A DNA stretch of 64,000 nucleotides from Athripsodes cinereus. Lineage: Eukaryota > Arthropoda > Insecta > Trichoptera > Leptoceridae. The position numbers were made by a program, and so were the translations under genes. Below, piece by piece: positions 20,070 to 31,319 of this stretch (its first letter is position 1; each line of letters begins with the position of its first letter). The stretch covers positions 12,315,237-12,379,236 of the forward strand of contig OX388307.1 of the NCBI GenBank assembly GCA_947579605.1. Direction: 5' to 3'. The notes under the pieces are model-generated. The model worked only from the letters and a program-made list of their open reading frames with translations, was not told the origin of the DNA and searched no databases.

Positions 20070-20850
20070 GTCAAGATTTTTTTTTAATCTATTTCAAACT
20101 TAAAGTTACAGCTGATATTACATAATAAACACAACAATAATTGTACAAAATTAGAGCTAATTACAACTTAAGTTATATAATACAGAATGATAGTTAAAAA
20201 AGCAAGTAATGTAAAGCAATAATTGATATTCAAGATAAAAGATAATTAAATGAATATATATTTTTAAAGAGATATATGTATAAGAATATAAAAGAAAGAA
20301 AAAAAGCAATGATATTACTTCAATTGCTGGTGAACATTTTTAGGACTAGGGGGAGGGAAAAGGAAGGGAATGGATTATGTTCAAAGATTTGAGTAATATT
20401 TATGATGATGTGTCATACTTATAATAGTTTATGTTATTTAAGTTATATAGTGTGTATTGTATTTTATTCTATTCTATAGTTGCATTGAGTTGTGTATTAA
20501 CCGATTTTATGAAGGTGTTTTTATTTACCTGAAAAATGTCTATGTCGTTGAAAGATATGTTGTATGTTTCGTAAATTCTATTAAAAACAGTGTTTCTACC
20601 ATAGTTTGTTTTAAAAGTGTCAACGTGAAATAGCGTGTTTGTTCTATATTTTGTTGTTTTTCGTTATTATTTTTTTTCATTATAATATACAAACAAGCAC
20701 TGTAGAGGAAAAAAAGAATTCAACGCCCTACACGAAGAAGTGGAATTGGTTCTCTTTCAATATCGATTTTAAGATGTTTTGAAAATAAATGGTGAGATTT
20801 TTATATCTTCAAAACGAGCGTTCTAATTCACCTATTCATATTCCTGAAAC
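20070..20850 (-). pseudogene. Jockey/CR1-like LINE, C-terminal relic and 3' UTR
   Basis: Minus-strand translation near 20540-20650 reads RTNTLFHVDTFKTNYGRNTVFNRI followed by YNISFNDIDIFR. This resembles the segment at 27345-27600 (...RTTLTFKQ...NNNAFFVDMDIFHES) and the ends of Jockey/CR1-like reverse transcriptases (TR...P..RTN.G.NSP..R....YN...DIF). Stops are frequent. Downstream on the minus strand is an AT-rich 3' UTR that ends at the poly-A-like run (T-run on the plus strand) near 20080. Only this tail region of the element remains. Confidence 0.5.
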
Positions 20851-20954
20851 TATTCCTGAAAATTTATTCGTGCATTGTACATAATATCTAATTTAACAAC
20901 TTATCTAGCAGGATAACCTTATATTGAGAATTATTAATTCATTCATCTCATCAA

Positions 20955-21082
20955 TGTATTTCTCACAAGTAGGGTAGCCAGCGGATGATTTGCATGTACA
21001 TACTAAACCTATAAGTCGCCCTCCTTTTGTCAACGAAAGCTAAAAGACATTCAGGATTGGTGGCATATCTAGTCGCTGAATC
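20955..21082 (-). repeat. SINE-like dispersed repeat, copy D
   Basis: Minus-strand blocks are GATTCAGCGACTAG, GCCACCAATCCTGAATGTC, GGAGGGCGACTTATAG and ATCCGCTGGCTACCCTACTTGTGAG. The order is the same as in the other copies. Confidence 0.65.
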
Positions 21083-21363
21083 AAGATTTATAAACAGCTG
21101 AATTAGAGCTAAAGTATATTAAGTGTAGAGATAGGTGCCTCGAGTGTTTAGATATTTGTGTGTTGTGTTATATTATTTGCAAGAGTTTGTATTGTTATTA
21201 TAATTATTATGATCGTGAAAAATGTACCAAAACAAGATCCACGTTTAACACATAAAGCTAACCGGGCGGACTTGATTTTATTACAAACGAATTCAATTGA
21301 AATACGATAATAATAATAATAGTAGGAATAATTATTATTATTATTGTGGATCATCTTTGTCCA

Positions 21364-21485
21364 GCCTTCTTGGCGTGGTTGTTTATGGCTCGGTCACACC
21401 CCGCGATATGTACGACCGTGTGATCGCCGCTTTACCTTTACAACCAGCAACTGCCGACTATCAAAACACCACAACTACATTCTAA
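21364..21485 (+). CDS. Possible terminal exon or coding fragment, unrecognised
   Basis: This small island is clearly richer in GC and CpG than its neighbours. It stays open in one plus frame to a stop at 21483, reading LLGVVVYGSVTPRDMYDRV and then ALPLQPATADYQNTTTTF. CTTTGTCCAG at 21354-21363 could be a splice acceptor, which would make this a last coding exon. The N-terminal part of the longer open frame is only ATT/AAT simple sequence. I recognise no family. It could equally be a fragment of an unknown element; no upstream exon was identified. Confidence 0.25.
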
Positions 21486-21489
21486 CACA

Positions 21490-22000
21490 CTTTTCTCAGT
21501 AATTTGCTTTTGATTTCAGTCTGTTGCTCTAAAATTATGAGTACAAATTGAATTTAATTTATATTTTATAATACTGGTATGGCTCTTTATACTGTTTTTG
21601 CCTTGTACATATAGCTGTATAAGGTCTTGAGCAATATTATATCGTTGATGTTGGGCATTTTTGTAATTTTGGTATAGATATTCATATTATACTTTAAACA
21701 CACTACAGAAAGTGAAATACACTATATAATAATCGCGTTGTCAAAGACACACATTGACTTTGTTCCGTTCAATGGTCAAACAATTCGAAATTGTGGAATT
21801 GAAAACAGTTTTTTTTTATAAATAAATATTTAATCGCAGGAACTGTGTATTTTAAATAGTTATTTATTTGTGGAATTGGAAGACTGGCGTTGATAATGTG
21901 TTTTACCAATTAAATCAATGTTTTCGCAATTAACTACTTGATGAGTTATGGAACAGGAAAGTCGATATATTCGTTTATGTAAATTATGTTAAGTAGGTAT
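21490..22000. other. AT-rich stretch, nothing recognised
   Basis: If the preceding island is a terminal exon, this would hold its 3' UTR. ATAAATAAAT at about 21818 could act as a polyadenylation signal. Confidence 0.3.
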
Positions 22001-22004
22001 CGTC

Positions 22005-22165
22005 GGTAGCCTGATTGTAGAGTCTAGGACCTTCAATCAGGAGACCCGAGTTCGATTCCACCCGCTGCCGATTTACTCAAACTTAAAGACACAAGCATAT
22101 TGCTCACTGTGCGAGCGTCTGGGGTGTATCTGGGATTATATTCCAAAGTCAAAAAATGAAAAAAA
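22005..22165 (+). repeat. tRNA-derived SINE, copy 1
   Basis: TCGGTAGCCTGATTGTAGAG (A-box region) and GAGTTCGATTCCA (B box, about 22049-22061) form a tRNA-like head. The body CAAACTTAAAGACACAAGC...GTATCTGGGATTATAT is shared with the copy at 35860. It ends in an A-rich run near 22165. It would be transcribed by pol III from its internal promoter. It is not a functional tRNA. Confidence 0.7.
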
Positions 22166-22169
22166 AATA

Positions 22170-23390
22170 ATATTGTATTGTAATTTAAAAAACAACAGAT
22201 ATTTTTTGTTTAATAAATAAATAAAAATTACTTTTTTTAAAACTTTATCGTGATAGATTTGTAAACACGCAGATTATTTTGTAAAATACCTGCTGTACCT
22301 ATTGGTTAAATATATTTATTTTTATTAATAAAAACAAACAAACAGCTGGTAACATATTATATAATGTAACATAAATATTATATGTTTCACAAGCCAGTGA
22401 AGTTATATGAAATGTGCTATGCGACTGTATATTTGTTTGGTTAATACCTAAATAGAGAAAATATCAGTGTTGTATACAAACGTGTATTTTATATGTGATA
22501 AAAGAAAGACCTACTAATATCTCATGCGCGATTTTTATATAATTTTGCTACTTGAGCACCAACACGATAAGTAAGAAAATAACTACTTGCTTTTTTATTT
22601 TTGGTAGAAAGAAATTTTAGTACGAAAATAATTGTTATCCAGAAAAAATATTAAAATATGTACCATTATAATATAACCATAAAAAATCTTCTTAATTTTA
22701 TGTGATATGAAAACAAAAGATTGATTATTCACTTGGTAATTATTTAAAAAATAACTTTTTATGATGCAAACATTATTTTTTTGATATCAATTTTAGATGC
22801 TGAAAAATAAATTTTTGACAATTAGCATAAATCTGTGCATTTATAATGGTTTGAATATAGTTTATGTTTGGTGTATATATGTAGGTACATACTCGTTCCT
22901 TAACAAAACTTCGGTTAGGCTGCTGATCAAACTGATATCAAATTAATACTTAATATTTATTGCCTTAATCCATTACCGGAGAGTTGCATTAACAAGACAG
23001 GATGGGGTTATTCCTTCGATGATTTATACATTTATTTTCACCTTCAAGTGCCTACATACTTAACCATCTCATTGTACCAATATACCTACTTACCTATTAA
23101 ACTGTTAGTATTATACTATACAACACAAAGGATTCGTAAAATAATAGGATTATTGATTTAGTAGGAGGTTGTTTTTAATTAATCAAATGTTATGTTCTCT
23201 TATTCTGTTAATTAATATTCAGGTTAATATGCTAAGAACGTCAAAAGTAAAATGCTTCAAACAGAATAAGTACCTACTCACTTATTTTCAATGGCCGAAC
23301 AGATACTCGTATTGTAGGGTAGGGCCTTAGCCTCTAAAATAATAGATCTCCAGGCTTTTTACATATTGTGCAGTAATTTTCAGTCTATTT
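22170..23390. other. AT-rich stretch, nothing recognised
   Basis: No repeat or coding signal is recognised. Confidence 0.45.
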
Positions 23391-23394
23391 TAGC

Positions 23395-23525
23395 TTAAGA
23401 TCCTCTAGATCTCGGTCGATGTTGTCCAACAGTCTTTGCCTTGGTCTATCTAACTGTTGTCTGCCCTCAGGTATCCCTGCAGAGTCGACCTTTATTCTCC
23501 GGATCAGACAAATGGGCTCGTATAC
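23395..23525 (-). pseudogene. LINE C-terminal fragment
   Basis: The minus strand reads RRIKVDSAGIPEGRQQLDRPRQ followed by LLDNIDRDLEDL. The pattern EGRRxxGRPRxRWLDNI.RDL is typical of LINE ORF2 ends; the Gly is Asp here and the Trp is Leu. The fragment is too short for lineage assignment. Confidence 0.5.
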
Positions 23526-23529
23526 CTAC

Positions 23530-25560
23530 ACACACGACTGAATAAAAAAAAATTAGAAATTTATTCGATAGGTAAGTATGTTTACACAAATAATTTCATC
23601 TAAGAGAGAATTCGGGAGTAGATTACCTTTTTACATTTACGAAGTATGTATCTACACACAGTATCGAGGTGCTTTATGCGCTGCGATGATGTTTCCGTGA
23701 AATTTCAATTTCCTGCTATCTTCCTCACTAATTTGCAAAAAAATATTTACCAAGATATGTAACCCAATTAACCACGTACATAATACCAAATACATTTTGA
23801 TATTTATAAACGAAACATAATATAAAGTACCTAGATATGTAAATGAGTATAATGCATATGTAGGTATAACAATAGGATACTGTGACTAATTCCATTTCTG
23901 TTTAATGTTCCATACATAATCAAGACTTATCTGTAATTATCATCTACGGTATTCCCACCCTAACTGAAAAACAATTGTCAATTTACAATTGTTTGTCCAT
24001 TCTAATAACAATTTCATATTTTTTCTGGTTCCGGAAGTAAAAATAAACATTGGCAATATCCGCTTTAAAGGTGGGGTTAATCGATTACATATTGCTATCG
24101 ATCAAAAGGGGAGGTAACTGAGTTCCTCACAATTAATAATCCAGTAGGTAGGTGTACCTTTCAATTATTTTTAGGCAATAACTCGTTTTTGTGGACGCAT
24201 TAAAAGGTAGGTATACGTATAATATGTTGGTATGTGCTGTATTTACGACTTCACAAACACTCAAATGGAAGTGTTATTATCATATTTATTATTTGACTCG
24301 TGTACCCTGCAGATTTATTCCAATATCGGTTTACATATTAATGCTAAGGGTAGTGTTTTCATGTAAACAATATGTGTGTGTTATTAAATGTAAGTAAGTT
24401 TTTAAAAATAATTACTGGGTGTGAAAAGCGGCCATTTTACCTAATATATACATGGAATTATTTGAAGCAAATTTTAATAAATATGTAAAAAGCTACAAGA
24501 TTAAGTGGCATGTTGGACATTAATCCTCATAGCAGTTCCCATGTTTTCTATTAAAATATTAAAATATCAATATATAATAGTAGCGTGCATTATGAAGCCA
24601 TTTTACTTTTCGAAATAATTAATATAATAACTAGGGCCTAAACATTAATTCTAATATTAACTATTATTAAATATATTAACATTTGATTTATTGCGAGTTT
24701 TACAATCATTTTTAAACACATAAAATATTATTAAAACCACTTAGGATTTAACGCTTGCGTGCCTCGATGTGTTTATCTCAACATTACCATCGACGGTTCC
24801 AAATGAACCAAGTATAATAATACACAGTCATACATTACACACTACACAACCGAGGGAGGAAATCATTAAATATTTTACACAAAAAGTTCCTTACGATCAC
24901 GTATACTCCAATGCTGAATAACGTTACTTCGATAAACTTTTTTATTCAGTGGCGCTAAAATTAAGTTGGAAACAATTATCTTTATAAAGTTAATATGGTC
25001 GGTGTGTTCCTTTGGTTTACACCTTTCAAAACGTAGACACGCCCTCAAACATGGTCAGGTGTTTTTGTATTAGGGAAAAATAATTAAGCAGAAAATATAA
25101 TTATCCTTTTTTTGGTCTTATTAATAACGGAGATGTTTCTTTTACCGGCTGGTCGTGATTATTATTATTATTATTCATCTTGGGTATTCAAGTGTCTACC
25201 TAAACTGTTTAGTAGGAATAAGTAGGTACACATACATACTCATCTCATACTCGTATAATCGCTGAGGAGAAATCAGGTGATTAATAACAATCAATGAATA
25301 TTATCGACATCAATCAATCAGTTGTGGATACTGAACATTACTAAATATGCTTACCTACATAACAAGTACAAGCTATATTCTGCGCTAACTATCCGAGAGA
25401 GGAAGTAAAGAGGATACGGATATTGATTGAGATCATGACTCCTCTCTCAGCGAGAAGTAGGTACCTACTTGTATGCAGATATTGATAGAGAGAGAGAGAG
25501 ACCAGAACATATTATGGATTTAACCAATAATACCTACTGAGTGAGTGAGGATAATATCAA
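23530..25560. other. Long AT-rich stretch, no element recognised
   Basis: The part 24740-25060 is somewhat more complex in sequence and could be unique or regulatory DNA, but no signal identifies it. A short inverted repeat CAATTGTCAATTTACAATTG lies near 23970. Confidence 0.35.
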
Positions 25561-25576
25561 AGATTTTCGCACATTA

Positions 25577-25822
25577 ATACCATCACCATAAGCATTTCCA
25601 AAAAGTGAGACGAACCAAATGCATGTAAAAAAACATGTAAGTCGTCCTCTCCGTGACAATAACAGAAAAAGCATTCAGGATGGGCGACATACCTCATTGG
25701 TGAATTGAATGAATTTACTAACTTTTTTGTGGTCTTTCTTCAGTGCTGAATTGAAGATGAAGAATGTCTTATAGGGATGTTTTACAAATGCCCGACTTTT
25801 ACAGGATACTGGAAAACTTACA
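25577..25822 (-). repeat. SINE-like dispersed repeat, copy E (longest 5' extent)
   Basis: Minus-strand order: TCTGTAAGTTTTCCAGTATCC, then GGGCATTTGTAAAACATCC, ATAAGACATTC, CCAATGAGGTATGTCGCCC, ATCCTGAATGC, GTCACGGAGAGGACGAC and TTACATGTT...TGCATTTGG, ending near TGGTATTAATG. Copies F and G confirm the 5' blocks. The unit is therefore about 240 bp. Confidence 0.65.
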
Positions 25823-25859
25823 GAAACAATTGGGAGACCTATTACTAGGTAGGAACTCG

Positions 25860-26660
25860 GGGACGGAACAAATTCATTAAGTTGATATGATAAATATCAC
25901 CTCTATTATTTTTAACATCTTACAAAAACTTTTGTCATCCATACTCATATAATTCACGAATTATTACTATGTAAGCACTAAATATGAGTGATATAACGAG
26001 TATAAGCTCAACTCAGAGTAATTCAAACACCCTATTTGCATACTCGGTTATTCGCTTAGATAGCCTAATTATTTATTACACGAATGGATAATGGACGATT
26101 TGTTAATACCAATTAGTAGAAATGTTAATTGAATGAGATATGATTATAATGTCTGCCTGCGAGCTGAATATTGCTGTAGTATAGCTATCATAATGTTTGG
26201 GTAATCTTACTTGTTACTAATATAAGGTACTACAAATATTGACATAACGATTAATACTCCTAATTGATAATACGTAAAATTATAGGTTTTGTTTCATAAC
26301 ATTATTTACATACGTACTTATTATATCATTCTAATGGGAATTACATGTTGGTTCTCATTTTCCGAATGTTATTACGTTGTTATTCTATTTTTATATTAAT
26401 GGGCAATGTTCCCAGGAGTAGAGTACTCAGCGAATACGTTACATATTGTATTAAATAATCAGAAAGAACATCCAGTGCTATATTATATTCATCACATTAT
26501 TAATGTTATTGTAATGTCTCATGGACACTTTTATCAAACAAAATTTGTTCTAGAAAACTTTTGTTAACAAGAGAGGCACATACCTACTCATACTAATCGA
26601 TATTTGGGAATACATGACAAATTATTTTTTTATCTGACAATAGTTTTGTCATAATATAAG
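25860..26660. other. AT-rich stretch, nothing recognised
   Basis: No repeat or coding signal is recognised. Confidence 0.45.
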
Positions 26661-26661
26661 A

Positions 26662-26945
26662 GTCATCATCATCATCTCCGTCGGTCCCTCAATCCTGAGG
26701 ATCGTGACAATCATGCTTCGTTCTGTAGACCATCTGTCTCTACCTTGAGCGATCCTCCGCTATGTGCAAGACCCCGTGTAATGAGCTCTGTGTGGCCTCC
26801 TTAATTTGGTCGCTCCATCTTATTGACACTCTGCTCCTTTCCCTCCTCTCTACAGCCCCAGTTATAATTACTTTTTCTAGGTTTTCATGCTCTCTTCTTG
26901 CAATGTGCTCGAAATATCGCAAAACGCGCTGTCTGCAAATCGTCT
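26662..26945 (-). pseudogene. LINE C-terminal fragment (lineage D, FxHIARR type) with (GAT)n tail
   Basis: An open minus-strand frame reads RYFEHIARREHENLEKVIITG, then VERRERSRVSIRWSDQIKEAT and HIAEDRSR. The motif FGHIARR...NLEK.I..G.VE..R.RGR.P.RWSDQI is a well-known insect LINE ORF2 C-terminus. The LINE 3' end is the (ATC)n run at 26663-26677, a (GAT)n tail on the element's own strand. No stop occurs over about 60 codons, but all catalytic regions are missing. A relative lies at 34860-35105. Confidence 0.7.
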
Positions 26946-27044
26946 TATGAGTATCTATGTTTATTGTTAGGTATACTTATGTAATTTTTTGATCGTCAAT
27001 TAATTATCTCATTAATGTAGGTATACTGAACAGCTGAAACTTTT

Positions 27045-27790
27045 TTTATTTTTTTTATTTTATAGTTTACGCAAACATACAGTTATTACAATACATAGGT
27101 AATACAAACAGATAAAAAAATGGCACATAAACCAGCAAAGTTTGCTAACACATTACAAAATAAATCTTACCGAACATACTACAATGAAAGAAAAAAAGAA
27201 CATGATAATTTTAAAGATTCACTGCCGAGTCCGAAAACCCGCCAATCATGCGCATACATTATAAAGAAAACTTACAGTAAGGGAAGGATTAGGGACAGAA
27301 ACGGTTAGGAGAAAGGAAGACATCAATAGAGCGGAGGACCCCTGCCTATGCCCGCCTAGACCCAGAATCTGTCAAAGATCTAGCAATCATCCTTTTAAAA
27401 CTAGAAATGGACTCATGAAAAATATCCATGTCTACAAAAAAAGCATTGTTATTGTCACATGACCGGTGAACGAATGAACTTTGAAGATAATTAGTGCTGC
27501 ACCTAGGCTGCTTGAAAGTAAGCGTAGTCCTGGTAAATCTAGTTGAGCAATTGATAAAAATTTTACTTAGTAAATAATTATTATCAACAACGTTGTGAAG
27601 TATTTTGTATAAAAAAGTCATATCGCTTAAGGTAGGTACGTCTATTCTCCAAACTAATCATTCGATGATGACGTGCAGACAGGCGCGAGTTTTCAAAAGA
27701 CAAAAAGCATCTAAAGTCCAAAACTTTGCATATTACCTATGTCCTAGTTGTCGACGTGATATCCAGATGAATGTACTTGTAGCTTGTTTA
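27045..27790 (-). pseudogene. Jockey/CR1-like LINE, C-terminal region, 3' UTR and A-rich tail
   Basis: Minus strand: MISLENRRTYLKRYD in one frame (near 27640) continues after a shift as MTFLYKILHNVVDNNYLLSK, then RFTRTTLTFKQPRCSTNYLQ and DMDIFHESISSFKRMI, ending near 27346. This is the classic last 120 residues of Jockey/CR1-like reverse transcriptases (S.E.RR...L.FLYK..NN.VD...LL...). The following 3' UTR runs to an A-rich tail (T-rich on plus, 27045-27060). The plus-strand ORFs at 27120 and 27605 are shadows. The upstream reverse transcriptase core is absent. Confidence 0.7.
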
Positions 27791-27869
27791 ATGTGTACCT
27801 TATACAATATTATAATTCATTACATAACTGTCAAAATGTATGTGGATACCAAACATCTAGACAGCTAAT

Positions 27870-29070
27870 AGAGACCTCGATTGATGTGAATAGATGTAAT
27901 CATAAGAGATGAACCTGAAATCCGGTTTACTCAACTAAAAATTATTGTCTAACTAAACGGATACCGAAAAGTCCTTGAATAAAAAAAAAGCTCATAAAAT
28001 TAATACGATAAATATCGTCGTCCGAAAATATTTATTAGAGTTTGTGATAAATTAGTAAAAATGAAACATTTTTGTATCAAAACACTTCCATTGGGCTTTA
28101 TTGATACAGAATTTGATAATTTACCTAGTACCAAAAATTTCTACCCCCCCCTTTCTTGTCTCTAGATTTTCGAAAACGTGTAGGAATTTAAAATATTTCA
28201 CGATGTCGTCGGTTTCGCTTGGTTTTAAATATCGAAAAGGAGGAGAAATGGAGAATAATGAAAAATGGAACCGGGGATTGAGGAACTCTGCTCTTAACAA
28301 AAAGTCACAACAATATCCAGATATCCGGCTTAGGATCTCACCGGATTCGGTGTATGATTAAAGTATTATCCGTTTCATTAGGTACCTACCTATTATTATA
28401 GTATTATTAGAGTGTAGCTTCCAGAGAATTAAAGCCTAATATTCTCGATCGCCTTATTACGGTTATTATTAGGTATACTTTATAGTAACAACTATGTACC
28501 AATCTACTAAATATTATTAAATTGAATGTACTGGCATACATATGTTTGTCATATGTCGACTGTATTACAACACCTTGTTATAGTGTTAGTAGATTATTAT
28601 TATATACTTAAGGCTATGATATTGCTTCTTATAATTTTATTAAATTACTAAATAGGTGTGTCTAACAACTTAACACACGAATAAAATTAGGAACAAAACT
28701 TTTATACGATATGAGCTAACTTGATATACCTACCTAAAGAGGTGTTGTGAAATTTAGGAGAAATTGTAACAAGTATTACTAAAATAACCTTGTTGAATTT
28801 AGATGAATCTCATTGTTTTGACTGTGTGGAAAAAATGAGCTATCATTGAACGTGGGACTATTTATGTGAGTTTTTGAGGACTACTTGGATTAATAGTCGC
28901 TACCTGAAATTGATGAGTAAATCGAGAACGAGAAATTTCTCTCTAAATCTAAATCGAGAAAGAGAAAGGTATTATGATTATGATTACCTCTAAAGGTATT
29001 ATGACCTTTCGCCCAGTACACTTCGCAGCCAACCTGATTGATCCAAAAATTTGTGGGGCTGATTAAGGCC
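27870..29070. other. AT-rich stretch, nothing firm
   Basis: Near 28940-28990 there are CGAGAAAGAGAAAGG and GAGAAATTTCTCTC runs and a duplicated AAAGGTATTATGA. A related CGAGAAATTTCTCG palindrome occurs at about 29660. No coding pattern is recognised; the 86-codon frame at 28101 resembles nothing known to me. Confidence 0.4.
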
Positions 29071-29074
29071 CAAA

Positions 29075-29310
29075 TCAGAGGTTATTAACACTTTTTTCCC
29101 AAGTAGGTACCAGCATTTTTTTAAACTTAAATATGGGCATGTGGGTTGTCAAACATCAAGATTTTTCATCAGTTATTAACACTTTTTTCTATGTAGGTAC
29201 CTAACATTTTTTGTTAACTAAATATGGGTATGTGAGGTGAATAACTCATGTATTTGCTGTTATCTGTTTATTTACACCCAAGCGATGCCGGGTTAAAAAA
29301 CTAGTTACTA
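29075..29310 (+). mobile_element. Helentron-like fragment with internal tandem duplication
   Basis: GTTATTAACACTTTTTTC...GTAGGTACC...AAATATGGGCATGTGGGTTG at about 29080-29160 is repeated diverged at about 29173-29245. It is followed by CAAGCGATGCCGGGTTA...ACTAGT at 29280-29306, which resembles the 3' end of Helentron/HINE elements (...GCCGGGTCAGCTAGT). Non-coding and degenerate. Confidence 0.45.
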
Positions 29311-29754
29311 ATAAGTGAACAATGAATAACCTTACGCAAAATTGAAAAACATCAAAAAAAACTTTCCTATGTTATCTTATTTGTTCCTTTTAAAAACTAT
29401 TCTTCTAAGTATATTCTTTTTACACATTACCATTTTTTATTGATATTGATTACATTTTTTTGAACATTGTAAAAATGATCAATAAAAAATATATTTGCCT
29501 CAAAATACACCATAATTAATTGTAGCCATATTGGTGATAAATTGTCTCAACATTTGTACATTGTTATTGATTGATTGAATAAAGTATTTATTATTATTAT
29601 ACTGTTAAATAAAAAAATAAAAAAAATACCTGAAAATTCTCTAGTTCGAGAAATTTACCGAGAAATTTCTCGAAAAATTATTTCTTGAGAATTCCACAAC
29701 ACTAATTGTGCGAATATTACATAAAAAAGAATTATAGTACCTACTTTTTCAACT

Positions 29755-29840
29755 CTGTCCTGTTAGTTTTCGAGTAACCCATAAAAGGCAGGTAGGCATT
29801 CGTAAAATATCAGGCATAAGACATTTACATATCTAACTCA
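29755..29840 (+). repeat. SINE-like dispersed repeat, 5'-part fragment (copy J)
   Basis: TAGTTTTCGAGTAACCC, AAAAGGCAGGTAGGCATTCG and TAAAATATCAGGCATAAGAC match the 5' half seen in copies E and F. The 3' half is missing. Confidence 0.5.
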
Positions 29841-29849
29841 TTTTGAGTG

Positions 29850-30830
29850 TTATATTTTTATGTCAACTTGTATATTATAAAATCATTGAAATTTTTTTCT
29901 ATTAAAATTTTATAATGGAAAAAAACATTGTGCATATTTGTACTATACATATTTTGTACTATTAAATAGTTTGATATTGTTTTATGGTGTTATAGAAAGG
30001 TACTCACATGTGATATCATAACATTCATTTTCCATTAAAGGATATTAATTTGTGTTTATATTTTATAGGAAGCCAACACAACGCAGCGTCTTGATTGAAT
30101 ATTCCTTTATAATTTATGATCTGCCCATGAACCCCTAATTTTCTATATAATAATAAGCTGGGATAATATATTTTTATTGAATTCTATTAATTTCTGTGTA
30201 AATATATATATATCTTATTGAAAGGATTTGTGATGGTTTCATAATAACATATTAGAGGCTCAACTCACACAGGTAACCAACAAAAATAATGGAAACGGGG
30301 CCGGTGAAAAGGGACAAACAAAATGAATACAAAAAACAAGGAAAACAAGACCTCAATTGAGACACAAAGGATCGGGGGCAGATCTGACTAATTGATTTAG
30401 GACCCGTTGGCATCATCCATCCTTGTTTTCTATAATAATTACGAAACCTCTCATTTTGACCTCCAATTTTCTACAATGAACATTATAAAAAGATCAAAGC
30501 ATCGTAAAAGAAACCAACATTATAAAAATATTCACGAATATCCTTTTGACATGTTGGAATTTTTCGGCCGTATATTCGTGATCTTACATTAATATTTTTT
30601 AATGTTGGGTATTTTAATAATCTTACGTAATAATGTGGTTTCGGAATTGATTTTCTAAATATTATTATTTAAACTGTAAGGGAACATAATGACTTCATTT
30701 GGGTTAGGAACATATCCCATTTCTGGTAAACGTTTTTTAAAGTTAGTCACGTAAGAAACTGATTCTATAAGAAACAGAGCTTAAATGTTTCTCACAATTA
30801 TTATGTAAATGTATCAAAAAGAATTGAAAA
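29850..30830. other. AT-rich stretch, nothing firm
   Basis: A short block near 30290-30420 (AACGGGGCCGGTGAAAAGGG...) is richer in GC and may be a relic of an element, but I cannot name it. Confidence 0.4.
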
Positions 30831-30867
30831 ATTGATAAAAATAATAAGTAGTAGGTATTTAATACAC

Positions 30868-31310
30868 ATAGTCGTATATGACTGCGGATCTTGGCACCTA
30901 ACCAAGGCTCAAGAGCGGAAGATTTTAAGTTTAGAAAATAATATGTGTCTTACAAGGATTTTGGATATAAGGCTGTTTGAGCATGTCATTAATGATACTG
31001 TGCGTCAGCGCACTCAGCAATTATCTGTAGTTTCTGTGATACAGGAGAGATGATGGTCCTAGTTGGATCATGTTTTGAAAATGTCCAGTGATTTTTGGCC
31101 AAAAAAGCACTGTTCTTTTGTCTCAAAGAGTTCCGACGCCCCGGACGTACCCCTTTCACGATACATCGTTCCTATGACAACGATATCAGAGCGTTAGGAA
31201 TGTCGTTGGAAGAAGTGACTCAATTGACACAGAGATGCTCTGAACGGAGGAGACTGGTATGTGCCATGTGCTCCCAAGAGGAGCAATAAAAGGCGAGAAG
31301 ATGATGATGC
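30868..31310 (+). pseudogene. LINE C-terminal region (lineage E), broken
   Basis: Plus-strand translation reads VVYDCGSWHLTKAQERKI...NNMCLTRILDIR, then VINDTVRQRTQQ, then after a stop/shift KKALF...RRPGRTPFTIHRSYDNDIRALGMSLEEVTQ..., SERRRLV and LCSQEE. The order YGCESWTLTKA..KL...R.LR.ILG..., then R...LP.KAL...RRRPGR...T....DL..LG.SLEEA..LA.DR..WR, is a common LINE C-terminus. Residues such as the Trp in the last motif are lost and at least one stop intervenes. A GATGATG run follows at about 31300. Confidence 0.65.
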
Positions 31311-31319
31311 ACATATATT

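Noticed and set aside
22005..22080. Functional tRNA gene
   Set aside because: A and B boxes are present, but no full cloverleaf or acceptor stem could be drawn; the sequence continues into a SINE body found again at 35.9 kb.
27120..27308. 62-codon Lys-rich plus-strand frame
   Set aside because: It lies in the 3' UTR of a minus-strand LINE and shows no domain.
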